NCBI GenBank assembly: GCA_035634055.1
Contig: DASQDR010000244.1
Location: forward strand, 1 to 20,251
Direction of reading: 5' to 3'
Length of the DNA: 20,251 nt
From: JAICTV01 sp035634055
GTDB taxonomy: Bacteria > Planctomycetota > Phycisphaerae > Tepidisphaerales > Tepidisphaeraceae
Position numbers and translations under genes: made by a program. Numbering within the stretch: the first letter of the stretch is position 1; every line of letters starts with the position of its first letter. Under the pieces are notes generated by a model, which saw only the letters and a list, made by a program, of their open reading frames with translations, did no database searches and was not told the DNA's origin. Positions 7,331 to 17,361 of the stretch are shown in pieces.

Positions 7331-10273
7331 CTACGCCAGGAGGTCGAGCAGGTCGCGCTTTGCTGTCGTGGTCGCCGTCGTGGTGAAGGTGGAATTTTTC
7401 GGCGCCAGCGTCATCGGCTGCGCGGTGTCGCGGGCGGCGGCGGTGGCGGACGTGATCACGCTCACGTTGGTGAACGTCGACGTGTTCAGCACCGCGGTGT
7501 TCTTCGAGCAGACCACCAGGCCGATGTAGACGCTTGGGTTCATCGTGATGGTGACGGCCGCGCCCATCTGGGTCCAATTGACGCCGTCGGTCGAGCGGAA
7601 GCCGGTGAGCGTGTTGCCCGCGCGCGTGAGCTTGAGCCAGTACGGGATCGCGCCGGCGGCAGTGGTGACGGCGCTGGTGCTGCCGGTGCCGGTGCGGCGG
7701 ACGAAGCCGATGCCGCCGGTCGCCGTCAGGACCATCGACGCGTGCCTGGCGTCGGACGAGAGCGAATCGCGGATCATCACGCCGGCGTGGGCGCCGCTGT
7801 TGACGTTCTCCACGCCGGTGACGCGGGCGACGATGCTGCCGTCGCCGCTGAGGGTCTGGAAGACGAAGTTGAACCCGTCGGCCGCGCCCCAGATGTCGCG
7901 GCCCGCGCCCTTCACGGTGAAGGTGCCGTTGGAATGGGTGGCCGAGCCGGCGACGCCAACGCCGCCCACGTCCGCGTTGGACCACGGGGCGGGCAGCGCG
8001 TTGACCGCCGGGGTGGTGGCGGTGGCGGTCGAGGAATCCATCGATTCGCCCACGTCGTTGAACGCGCGCACGCGGTACCAGTACTGCGTGACGGCGGCGA
8101 CGGTGGTGTCGGCGTAGCCGCTGGCGTTGGCCGGCGCCGTCCCGATAGCCGACCACGTCGTGCCGCCGTTGGTCGATCGGTAGACGTTGAATCCCTGCTC
8201 GTTGCTGACGGTGTCGATCCACGACAGGTCGATCCTGTTCGGGCCGGAGGCGGTCGCCCCCAGCGCCGACGGCGCCGACGGCGAGCCGGGCGGTGCGGCG
8301 GCGGTGGTGGCGCTGGCGGTGTTGCTGTAGCCGGAGTTGCCGCCGTCGTTGTACGCGCGCACGCGGTAGGCGTAAGCGGTGGACGGGGTGACGGCGGTGT
8401 CGGCGTAGGCGGTGACGCCCGCGGCCACGGTGGCGACCTCGACGAACGCCCCGCCCCCGGTCGAGCGCTCGATGCGGAAGCCCGTCTCGTTGCCCGAGGC
8501 GTCACCCCAGCTCAGGTCCACCCGCGCGTGCCCGGCGGCGGTCGCGCCCAGGCCGGTTGGCGCCGACGGGGCGGCGGGCGGCGGCGCGCTGCTGATCGCT
8601 TCCAGCGCCAGGTCGAAGCTCACGTCGCTGCTGCTCCGGTCGGACTGGTGGATCTCCACCGCGATCACGTTGTTGCCACTGACCAGCAGCGCCGGGTTGA
8701 TCGATGCCGTGACGTAGCCGTCGGGCTCGATCGCGGCCGACGCGAAGGTCGTGTAGCCGATCGTGCCGGTCGGCATGTTGCTGCGAAACACCTCCGTGCC
8801 GTTGAGGTAGACCACCGCCCCGTCGTCGCGCAGCAGCCGCAAATTCAGCGCGGTGACGGCCGAAGGGTTGGAGACGTTGAAGCCTTTGCGGAAGTAGGTC
8901 GTGACGTGCTTGTTGGTGGAGCTGGTGCCATAGGAGACGACCGTTGACTCATCGCCGTCGCCGTAGCCGAGCTGCGCCGCGCCGCTGCTCCAACTGGTGT
9001 CGGCGAAGACGGGGCTGCGCCAGGCGGTCCCCTGGTTGGAGCCGTTGTCGAGGTACTTCCACGTGCTGCCGGTCGGCACCAGCACGACGGGCGCGCTGGG
9101 CGTGGCGTTGGCGGTGTTGGTGTAGCCGCTGTTGCCGGCGGCGTTGTACGCCCGCACGCGGTAGAAGTAAGTGGTGCCGGCGGTGCGGCCGGAATCGGTG
9201 TATGAACCGCTGCCGCCGGCGGAGGCGGCGGTGCCGATCTCGGTCCAGCCGCTGCTGCCGTTGAGCGAGCGCTCGACCCGGAAGCCGCTCTCGTTGCTGG
9301 AATTGTCCTGCCACGTCAGCGCCACCTGCGTCGCGGAAACGGCGGCGGCGGCGAGGCCCGACGGCGCGACGGGAATCGTCGGCGGCGGCTGCGAGGTGCC
9401 GTTGAGCGTGTAGCTGTCGATCAGCGTGCCGTTCTTGTTGAACAACTGGAACACGAGCTGCGCGTCGCTCGCTTCCATGCGAATCGCGCCGTGGGTGGCG
9501 TTATAGCGAAACTGGCTGTTCGGATCGGTCGTGCCGAACGAGACGATGTTCGCCCCGCCGACGCCGTTGGTGAAGAACGGCATCCCGTTGACGTTCAGCC
9601 GCTCGTAGAGGTGATCGTGCCCGGAGAAGGCGACGTCCGCCCCCCACTCCTTGAACGGCCAGCGCATCCAGGTGTTGTCCGGCGCGTCGGCCGACGAGTA
9701 GGCGGCGTGGTGGAAGACCACCACCTGCCACGCCGCGGTCGACGCCGCCAGCGAGTTGCGCAGCCACGTCCCCTGCGTGGAGGTGGGCGAGGTTCCGCTC
9801 GGCTCGCGCGGGTCGGAATCGAGCATGAAGAACTCGACCTCGCCGAGCCGCACGTTGTAGTAGCGCTCGTTGCCGGGGAGCGTGAAGTAGCTGGTGTAGT
9901 TGCTGACGCCGCCGTCCCAGTCGTGGTTGCCCAGCACCGGCCAAAAGCGGTTGCCGGTGGTCGAGCCGGGGCCCTCGTCGCCGAGGTACGGAGAGATGTA
10001 GCTGTGGAACTGCCGGCCGACGGTCCCTTCGAGGTCGGCGTCATCGTTGTTGTTGTTGTCGCCCGCGCTGATGATGTGCGCGGGGTTCCACGACTTGATC
10101 ATGGCGGCGACGGAGTCGAAGCCGCTGGTCTCGGCCATGTCGCCGATGACCGCGAACGTGGTCAGCAACGCGCGCTGCTCGAGCGATTCCAGCGCAAAGG
10201 CGGGACCGGCGCCGCCGCCGCCGTGAATTCGACGGGACTCAGACGGACCGCGGCGACGACCTGCACTTCCCAT
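7331..10273 (-). CDS. LEPR-XLL-type metallophosphoesterase with FN3, beta-sandwich and DUF1349-like domains
   Basis: 980 residues from the ATG at 10273, fixed by a good Shine-Dalgarno; in-frame codons upstream are ignored. A short basic/glycine leader without hydrophobic core carries the LEPR-like motif LESLEQRALLT (28-38). A phosphoesterase domain covers about 40-290: GD (D45), GDNN (D72), GNHD (N116, H117), HH (188-189) and GHDH (H219, H221). The tyrosine expected three residues after D72 in purple acid phosphatases is an asparagine (N75, in GDNNNND). FN3 302-392, beta-sandwich module 396-560, FN3 568-657, FN3 664-755 and a DUF1349/concanavalin-like domain 760-942 follow. The tail ends AKRDLLDLLA. 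The N-terminal half is paralogous to the next downstream gene. The C-terminal FN3-DUF1349 part is paralogous to the C-terminus of the gene upstream. Probably secreted or surface-bound; substrate unknown. Confidence 0.9.
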   Translation of the reverse strand: MGSAGRRRGPSESRRIHGGGGAGPAFALESLEQRALLTTFAVIGDMAETSGFDSVAAMIKSWNPAHIISAGDNNNNDDADLEGTVGRQFHSYISPYLGDEGPGSTTGNRFWPVLGNHDWDGGVSNYTSYFTLPGNERYYNVRLGEVEFFMLDSDPREPSGTSPTSTQGTWLRNSLAASTAAWQVVVFHHAAYSSADAPDNTWMRWPFKEWGADVAFSGHDHLYERLNVNGMPFFTNGVGGANIVSFGTTDPNSQFRYNATHGAIRMEASDAQLVFQLFNKNGTLIDSYTLNGTSQPPPTIPVAPSGLAAAAVSATQVALTWQDNSSNESGFRVERSLNGSSGWTEIGTAASAGGSGSYTDSGRTAGTTYFYRVRAYNAAGNSGYTNTANATPSAPVVLVPTGSTWKYLDNGSNQGTAWRSPVFADTSWSSGAAQLGYGDGDESTVVSYGTSSTNKHVTTYFRKGFNVSNPSAVTALNLRLLRDDGAVVYLNGTEVFRSNMPTGTIGYTTFASAAIEPDGYVTASINPALLVSGNNVIAVEIHQSDRSSSDVSFDLALEAISSAPPPAAPSAPTGLGATAAGHARVDLSWGDASGNETGFRIERSTGGGAFVEVATVAAGVTAYADTAVTPSTAYAYRVRAYNDGGNSGYSNTASATTAAAPPGSPSAPSALGATASGPNRIDLSWIDTVSNEQGFNVYRSTNGGTTWSAIGTAPANASGYADTTVAAVTQYWYRVRAFNDVGESMDSSTATATTPAVNALPAPWSNADVGGVGVAGSATHSNGTFTVKGAGRDIWGAADGFNFVFQTLSGDGSIVARVTGVENVNSGAHAGVMIRDSLSSDARHASMVLTATGGIGFVRRTGTGSTSAVTTAAGAIPYWLKLTRAGNTLTGFRSTDGVNWTQMGAAVTITMNPSVYIGLVVCSKNTAVLNTSTFTNVSVITSATAAARDTAQPMTLAPKNSTFTTTATTTAKRDLLDLLA
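7448..7996 (-). repeat. DUF1349/concanavalin-like module, copy 1
   Basis: This segment codes residues 760-942 of the second metallophosphoesterase. LPAPWSNADVG, ATHSNGTFTVKG, DIWGAADGFNF, AGVMIRDSL, YWLKLTRAGNTLT and VYIGLVVCSKN match LPAPWQSGDIG, ATHSGGTYTVKG, DIWTTADEFHF, AGIMWRESL, IWLKLTRNGTTLT and LYVGLAVSSKN in the module at 10743-11285. Confidence 0.8.
8594..9088 (-). repeat. Intragenic beta-sandwich module, copy 4
   Basis: This segment codes residues 396-560 of the second metallophosphoesterase (TWKYLDNGSNQGTAWRS, AQLGYGDGDE, TTYFRKGF, RDDGAVVYLNGTEVFR, NVIAVEIHQS, VSFDLAL). It is homologous to the three modules of the neighbouring gene but sits between two FN3 domains instead of following the phosphoesterase domain. 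Confidence 0.8.
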
Positions 10274-10598
10274 CACAACCTCACTTGAGCCGGCGCCCGC
10301 CCATCCGACATTCACGACCGCCGACCGACGACGAAACAACGACGGCGACCGCCTCGTCCGCCCAGGCGAGACTGCGCGAGCGCAGCGGCGCGGCGGAGAA
10401 GGCACTTCAACCGCGCGCCGCCACCCGCCATGTCGGGTTCAGCAGCAGCACGGACGAGTTTCGACGAAGCTGACGCGTCCCGTGCCCGCCGGTCCTAGTG
10501 CGGAACGGCACGGCACACCCACGGACGCGCGTAGGGCGGCGATTCTACTGGCGCCGCCGGGGAGCGTCCACGCAGATAAAGAGCGGGCGCGGGCGAAC
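10274..10598. other. 325-bp intergenic region without a convincing gene
   Basis: This region lies between the stop of the beta-helix protein gene and the start of the second metallophosphoesterase gene. Apart from the Shine-Dalgarno and a weak 7-bp inverted repeat (GGCGGCG 10535-10541 with CGCCGCC 10552-10558), I see no feature. It presumably holds a minus-strand promoter, but no -35/-10 pair stands out. The REP-like family of the other gaps is absent here. Confidence 0.5.
10279..10286 (-). promoter_or_regulatory. Shine-Dalgarno of the second metallophosphoesterase gene
   Basis: AAGTGAGG on the minus strand, with its GAGG core 5 nt before the ATG at 10273. It selects this start over the in-frame codons further upstream. 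Confidence 0.65.
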
Positions 10599-13500
10599 TT
10601 ATTCCAGCTCGGCCAACTGCCGCCTGGCGGGGCGAGGCTTCTTTTTGATCGGCGGGGCGGGCTCCGCAGCGTCATTGAGCCCGCCGCTGCTGGCGTCCGC
10701 CGTGGTGCCATCGGCGGTCTGGGCGGTGTCGGTCAGCGCGGAACTTACGCTGACGTTGTCGAATGTAGCGGTGTTCAGCGCGCCGTCGTTCTTCGACGAC
10801 ACCGCCAGCCCCACGTAAAGGTTCGTCGCCATCGCCAGCGTCGTGCTTCCCAGCGAGGTCCAGGTGATGCCGTTGGCGGAGATGGCGGCGGTCAGCGTCG
10901 TGCCGTTGCGCGTCAGCTTCAGCCAGATCGGCGCGGCGCCGGTGGTGAAGAAGGCGTCGCTGACGCCGCCGGCGGCAGAGCGCGTGACCAGCACCACGCC
11001 CGCGCCCGGCGTCGCGAACATCGAGCCGTGCGTTGACCCAGCCGCGAGGCTCTCGCGCCACATGATGCCGGCCTTGGCGTTGGCGTTCGTGTTCTGCATC
11101 GAGGCGACGCGGGCCACAAGGGTGCCGTTGCCGCTCCAGGTGCGGTAGGCGAAGTGGAACTCGTCGGCCGTGGTCCAGATGTCGGCGCCGGAGCCCTTTA
11201 CGGTGTAGGTGCCACCGGAGTGCGTGGCCGAGCCGGGAGCGGCGACGGCGCCGATGTCGCCGCTCTGCCACGGCGCCGGCAGCGTTGTCGCGCCCGGCGT
11301 GGTCACGGTCGATGGGCCGCTGTAGAACGAGCTGCCCGACGCGTTGAACGCGCACACGCGGTACCAGTACTGCACGCCCGCCGACGCGCTGCTGTCGGTG
11401 AAGCCCGTCGCGTTGGCGGCGGTGACGGCGCCCACTTGCGCGAAGTTGACGCCGTCGGTCGAGCGCTCGACCTTGAACCCCTGTTCGTTCGTGACCGTGT
11501 CGATCCACGTCACGTTCACCTGCGTCGCGGAAACCGCGACCGCCTTGGCCGCGCTGGGCGCCGACAAGGCGGGCGACCACACGATTGCGCTGGCGAGGTT
11601 GGAGTTGGCGGAATCCAGCCCCGCGCCGGCGGTGCTGCGCACGCGGTAGTGGAACCTCACCCCCGGCGCGAGCATGGCGGAGTCGGCGTAAGCGACCGTG
11701 TCGGCCGGGCGGGTGGCGACCGCGGTCCAGTCACTCAGGCCGTTGCTCGAGCGCTCGATGATGAAGCCGGTCTCGTTGTTGGCGTTGTCCTGCCAGGTCA
11801 GGTTCACCTGCGACGCCCCCACCACCGCCGCGGCCGCGAGGTTGGTCGGCGCGGCGGGCGAGGTGACGGCGGTCTGGGTGAAGCGGATCCAGTCAAAGCT
11901 GCCGACGTCGGTGTTGCCCGACGCGTTGGTCTGGAAGAAGACGCGCATCACGTGCACGCCGGCCGGCAGCGTGATGTTGGGCGTCGAGATCGTGGTGAAG
12001 GTGGTCAGCCCGCCGGTGCTGGGGACGGCGACGGTCCCTGAGACGTTGGCGCCGTCGATTTCCACGCGGAACGCCCCGCCGGCGGCGGCGTTGGCGAGCC
12101 GCGTCTGCATCGTGAAGGTGCCGGGCAGCGGCACGTTGACGGTGTACTCCAGCCACTCGTTGGCGCGAACGTTGCTGAGGTAATACTCCGCCGGGCCGGC
12201 GGAGGTGATCTGGTTGATGTCAACGGCCTCGTAGGCGTGGTAGTCGTCGTCGATGTTGTCGCCGGTGGTGTCGCTGTAGGCGACGCCCTGCCCGCCGTGG
12301 TCGAAGTCCTCAAACTGGATCGTCGAGGTGACCTGCTGCGGCGCGCCCCAGTACGCACCCTGCTGGTTGACCGCCGCCAGCGGCGCGGTGGCGAACGGGG
12401 TGACGGTGACGCCGGGGTTGCCGAAGATCAGCACGGCGTCGCCGGTGCCGGCGCTGGCCGACCAATCCCCGCTCGGGCCCGAGGCCGCGCCCCAGTAGTT
12501 GTTGCTGGCGTTGACCGGCCCGTCCAGCATGCCGGCATTGACGTAAAGCGCCGCCCGCTGCGCGTCGACGTCCAGCCCGGTGCGCCAGAAGTTGTTGTTG
12601 GTAATCGTGAAGTTGGTGTTGGGGCCGTTGAACGCCTTCTTGTCGATGCGGATGGCGCGGGCGCCGGTGCCGTAGACGTTGTTGTTCTGGATCGTGACGT
12701 TGCTGATCCCGCCCTCGAAGCGCAGCCCGGCGCTGGTGGTGTCGTTGGCTTCCTGGAAGAAGTTGCCGGTGATCGTCAGCCCGCTGGCGTTGAACGCCAG
12801 CAGGTGCTTGCCGTTGCGGTCGAACGTGTTGTTGGTGATGCGGATGTTCGTCTGCGTGGACGCCGACGTCAGCGCCTCGATGCCGATCGCCGGCTGCACG
12901 CGGAAGCCGGGCTGGCCGAGGTTGCGCACGAACGCGTTCTGGTCGATGGTGACGTTGGTCAGCGTGCCGCCGCTGATCGAGCCGTCGGTGTAGATCGCCC
13001 GGCCGGTGTGCGGGCCGTTGTTGTTGTTCTCGCGGAAGAGGTTTCGGCGGATGATCGCCGGGATGGTCGCGCTGCCGTTGGTGAAGTTCAGCCCCGTGGC
13101 GTTGTTCTGGACGATGTTGTTCAGCACCTGGATCCCGGAGCGCCCGGGGTTCATGTGGATGCCGGCGTGGTAGCTGACGGTGTCGTTCTGCCCTTCGACC
13201 GTGAACCCGTCGAGCACGATGTTGTCGGCGGCAAGGCGGAAGGAGGTGGTGCGCGTGCCGCTCATCGTCAGCGCGCCGTTGACGACGGCCTCGGCGGCGC
13301 GGTTGGTGCGGGTGTTGGAGCGCGCGTCCACGCCGGCCTGCGGGCCCTTGATCGTCAGCGTCTTGAAGACCGCGACCAGCTCGGAGTAGACGCCGGGATC
13401 AACCGTGATCGTCGCGCCGGGCGCGGCGGCGTCCACGGCGGCCTGGATGGTCGCGTAGACGGTCGGGCTGCCAACGATGTGTGCGGCCAGGAAGCGCCGG

Positions 13501-13616
13501 CACTCCAGGCGCTCGGCGGCGATGGCTGCGGCGACGGGGCCGCGCGATTGCGCCGAGGCAGAGCGAACCGGATGGACAACCACGGGCCGCCCGCGGCGCG
13601 ATGCGCGAGTCGGCAT
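10599..13616 (-). CDS. LEPR-XLL-type right-handed beta-helix protein with CBM6, two FN3 and a DUF1349-like domain
   Basis: 1005 residues from the ATG at 13616, preceded by a strong AGGAGG. The leader has a moderately apolar Ala/Val stretch (about 27-34) but no clear signal peptide; ERLECRRFLA (35-44) is a variant LEPR-XLL motif with Cys in place of Pro. A pectate-lyase-like right-handed beta-helix (about 48-410) starts with TVYATIQAAVDAAAPG and has many parallel NN-rich coils (GIQVLNNIVQNN, ITNNTFDRN, VTIQNNNVYG) ending in the typical NNYWG..SGPSG turn. A CBM6/CBM35-like beta-sandwich follows (about 430-582: IQFEDFDHGG, VRANEWLEYTVNVP, FDWIRF). Then FN3 586-677, FN3 683-775, and a DUF1349/concanavalin-like domain 778-958. 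The tail ends PPIKKKPRPARRQLAELE. I cannot point to catalytic lyase residues, so binding or a structural role is as likely as polysaccharide cleavage. It is the first of three consecutive surface-type genes and lies just downstream of the polysaccharide locus. Confidence 0.9.
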   Translation of the reverse strand: MPTRASRRGRPVVVHPVRSASAQSRGPVAAAIAAERLECRRFLAAHIVGSPTVYATIQAAVDAAAPGATITVDPGVYSELVAVFKTLTIKGPQAGVDARSNTRTNRAAEAVVNGALTMSGTRTTSFRLAADNIVLDGFTVEGQNDTVSYHAGIHMNPGRSGIQVLNNIVQNNATGLNFTNGSATIPAIIRRNLFRENNNNGPHTGRAIYTDGSISGGTLTNVTIDQNAFVRNLGQPGFRVQPAIGIEALTSASTQTNIRITNNTFDRNGKHLLAFNASGLTITGNFFQEANDTTSAGLRFEGGISNVTIQNNNVYGTGARAIRIDKKAFNGPNTNFTITNNNFWRTGLDVDAQRAALYVNAGMLDGPVNASNNYWGAASGPSGDWSASAGTGDAVLIFGNPGVTVTPFATAPLAAVNQQGAYWGAPQQVTSTIQFEDFDHGGQGVAYSDTTGDNIDDDYHAYEAVDINQITSAGPAEYYLSNVRANEWLEYTVNVPLPGTFTMQTRLANAAAGGAFRVEIDGANVSGTVAVPSTGGLTTFTTISTPNITLPAGVHVMRVFFQTNASGNTDVGSFDWIRFTQTAVTSPAAPTNLAAAAVVGASQVNLTWQDNANNETGFIIERSSNGLSDWTAVATRPADTVAYADSAMLAPGVRFHYRVRSTAGAGLDSANSNLASAIVWSPALSAPSAAKAVAVSATQVNVTWIDTVTNEQGFKVERSTDGVNFAQVGAVTAANATGFTDSSASAGVQYWYRVCAFNASGSSFYSGPSTVTTPGATTLPAPWQSGDIGAVAAPGSATHSGGTYTVKGSGADIWTTADEFHFAYRTWSGNGTLVARVASMQNTNANAKAGIMWRESLAAGSTHGSMFATPGAGVVLVTRSAAGGVSDAFFTTGAAPIWLKLTRNGTTLTAAISANGITWTSLGSTTLAMATNLYVGLAVSSKNDGALNTATFDNVSVSSALTDTAQTADGTTADASSGGLNDAAEPAPPIKKKPRPARRQLAELE
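10743..11285 (-). repeat. DUF1349/concanavalin-like module, copy 2
   Basis: This segment codes residues 778-958 of the beta-helix protein and is paralogous to the module at 7448-7996. Both are followed by a DTAQ-containing stretch and a divergent tail. Confidence 0.8.
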
Positions 13617-13621
13617 CTCTT

Positions 13622-13627
13622 CCTCCT
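13622..13627 (-). promoter_or_regulatory. Strong Shine-Dalgarno of the beta-helix protein gene
   Basis: A perfect AGGAGG on the minus strand lies 5 nt before the ATG at 13616. It rules out the longer in-frame extension to 13667, whose extra residues (EEEEE) are just this purine-rich site translated. Confidence 0.8.
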
Positions 13628-13730
13628 CTTCGGCGCCCTCTGTCCCCGCTGCGACGGCGGCTACCAACGCGTACCCACTACGCTTGCCGCGCCGCGCCCG
13701 GGAAAAGCGCGCCCGTGAACCGTCGATCTG

Positions 13731-14582
13731 TTACGACGGCGACCTCACCACCCTTTCCGGATGGCGACCCACGTCGCCGTTGCCAATGATGTCGCCGTCG
13801 CCGCCCTGACGGGCGCGGCGGCAGAGTTCCCCGTTGGTCAGGCACGGCGCGTTTGCCGCCGCCGACACCTCGCCGAGGAGCTTGAGCACTTGTTCGAGCC
13901 GGCCCCACCCGCCGGTCTGCTCCACTTCCCAGGAGTGACCCCAGAGGTGGAACACGCCGCCGATCGACCGCGCCCGCGCCAGCAGTCGCTTCGCCAGCAC
14001 GGTCCAGTCCCCCGCCGCCCGGCCGTGGGCGACGTAGCGCCACAAGTTGCCGGGCGAGCGCCGCTTGAGGGCGTTCTTCACGAACGCCTTGGGCGGCTGG
14101 TCGAACGCCTGCAACGTCGTGGGCATCTCCAGCAGCCCGCCGCCGCGACGTCGCGGGCGGTCGAGCGACATGAACTCGACCGAACGAATCGCCAAGTATC
14201 CCGCGCTTTCGAAAATGGGCAAGTGGTCCCGGCAATAACGGCCTGCCGGCGGGCAAAACATCGGGCAGGGGTGGCCGGTCACGTCCTCAACCCAGTTTTT
14301 CGACCCTTCGATCTCGCTTTTCGCGGTCTGGAGGTCGGTATCGGCCAGGAAGACGTGGTTCAGCGTGTGCGCCCCGACCTCGAACCGCCCCGCCAGCTCG
14401 CGGACCCGTGTGACCGGCATCACGCCGGATTCGATCGACCGGGGAATATAGAAAGTCCCGGTCAGGCGGTGGCGGTCGAGCAGCTCGGCGATCCGCAGGT
14501 CGGCCGGGTGGCCGTCGTCCCAGCTCGTGGTGATGAGAAGCGGTGGCATGGGGAGCAAGGGTGAGGGCGCGGTTCGGATCAT
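13731..14582 (-). CDS. Polysaccharide deacetylase (NodB homology), no signal peptide
   Basis: 283 residues. The start at 14582 forms an ATGA overlap with the stop of the upstream glycosyltransferase gene, which indicates translational coupling; a second in-frame ATG at 14549 lacks a ribosome site. NodB motifs are visible: SWDDG (D22, D23; catalytic base and metal ligand), HTLNH (H72 and H76, metal ligands), CPPAGRY (110-116, in the place of the RxxPxG motif), and FHLWGHSWE (211-219) with the late histidine. Family members remove N- or O-acetyl groups from sugars. There is no signal peptide or membrane segment, so the enzyme probably acts in the cytoplasm on nucleotide- or lipid-linked intermediates of the polysaccharide locus (inference). 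The last about 25 residues look disordered. The next gene starts 114 nt downstream. Confidence 0.88.
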   Translation of the reverse strand: MIRTAPSPLLPMPPLLITTSWDDGHPADLRIAELLDRHRLTGTFYIPRSIESGVMPVTRVRELAGRFEVGAHTLNHVFLADTDLQTAKSEIEGSKNWVEDVTGHPCPMFCPPAGRYCRDHLPIFESAGYLAIRSVEFMSLDRPRRRGGGLLEMPTTLQAFDQPPKAFVKNALKRRSPGNLWRYVAHGRAAGDWTVLAKRLLARARSIGGVFHLWGHSWEVEQTGGWGRLEQVLKLLGEVSAAANAPCLTNGELCRRARQGGDGDIIGNGDVGRHPERVVRSPS

Positions 14583-15779
14583 GCGCTCGGGGGCGGCGCG
14601 ACCGCTGCCGAGACCGGCGACGCCGCGGCTTCGTCCGGCGCGGGCGCGGCGGCGGCGGCCGCGGGGGACGGCACGTTTACCGGCGGCGTGGCGTCGGCGG
14701 CGGCGTGGCACGGGTGCCCGGCGCGCGCCTTCTGGTAGATCGCCATCATCATCTCGAAGTTGCGCGCGCCCGTGTACTTCCGCAGGTACTCGCGCCGCAC
14801 CTCGTCGCGCATGCGCGACAGCATCGCGCGGTCCGGCATCACCTGCCGCACCTTCGCCGCTAGGTCCGCGCCATCGCCCGGCTTGAAGAGGAAGCCGGTG
14901 CGCCCGTCGTCGACGATGTCGGCGGGCGCGCCGTGGCCGGAGGCGATCACCGGCGTGCCGCTGGCAAACGCCTCCGCGGCGACCCGGCCGAACGTCTCGT
15001 AGCAGTTGGACGGGAAGATCAGCGCGTCGGCGCGCCCGATCAGGTCCATCAGCGCGTCGCCCTCGCGCCGGCCGAGCCACTCGATCGACTTGTTTCGCTC
15101 CGCCGCCGCCTTCACCTGCGGCGCGAGCGGGCCGTCGCCGACGATCTTCAGCCGCGCCGCGTCGCCGCAAAGCTCCCACGCTTCGAGCAGCGTGTCGAGC
15201 CCCTTCTCGTGCGAGAGCCGCCCGACGAAGATCGCGTACCCCCCGCCGCCGGTGCCGGGGCCGGGATCGGGCTCGAGGAAGTTGGGCTTCACCACGATCT
15301 TCTCCGCCGGCAGCCCGCCGTCGATGAACTTACGCCGGGCGAAGTGCGTTGGCGTGATGAAGGCGTCGACCGCGCCCGCGAACGTGCCGATCGCGCGGTG
15401 CAGCGAGAGCATGGCGGCGGTGGCGGCGCTGGCAGCGGTGGAACCGCGGTAACACTTGTGCCGGATCGCCGCCAGCGGCAGCGCCTTGCCGAGGCACTTC
15501 TCGCACACCTCGCCGTCGCGGTAGAAGTTGGCGCCGGGGCAGAGCAGGCGGAAGTTGTGCAGCGTCTGCACCACCGCCGCCCCCTCGGCGCGCGCCGCGT
15601 GGTAGACGGCCGGCGACATCAGCGGGAACGTGTTGTGGAAGTGGACCAGGTCCACCTTGTTGTCACGGATGGCCGCGCGCAGCCGCTTCGACGCCGCGCG
15701 GTTCCAGACGGTCGCGCCGAGCAGGCGCAGCCGTCCCATCCCGCGGACGTCGTCGTTGTGCATCTCGAACGCGACGGGC

Positions 15780-17267
<1,488 letters not shown>

Positions 17268-17361
17268 ATCTCACTTCACCTGACCCGCGGCCACCGTGGC
17301 GTCACCTCATCGCTCCGGCCGCCATATCGCGGCACCGCCGCGCCAACCCACCCTTATGCTA

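Noticed and set aside
7166..8947. Plus-strand frame of about 590 codons over the second metallophosphoesterase gene
   Set aside because: It is low-complexity Arg/Gly/Val sequence with no domain. It is a shadow of the FN3 and DUF1349-coding strand.
10535..10558. 7-bp inverted repeat after the beta-helix gene as a terminator
   Set aside because: The stem is short, the loop is 10 nt and no T-run follows. Such pairings arise often by chance in this composition, so I mention it only in the gap description.
12590..13140. Clusters of GTTGTTG/Asn-type repeats as a CRISPR or microsatellite
   Set aside because: They are the codons of Asn ladders in the beta-helix coils, with irregular spacing and no identical spacer-repeat units.
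12237..13718. Plus-strand frame opposite the beta-helix gene
   Set aside because: Its Val/Asp/Gly/Arg repeats mirror the Asn-rich beta-helix codons on the other strand, and no ribosome site or domain is present.
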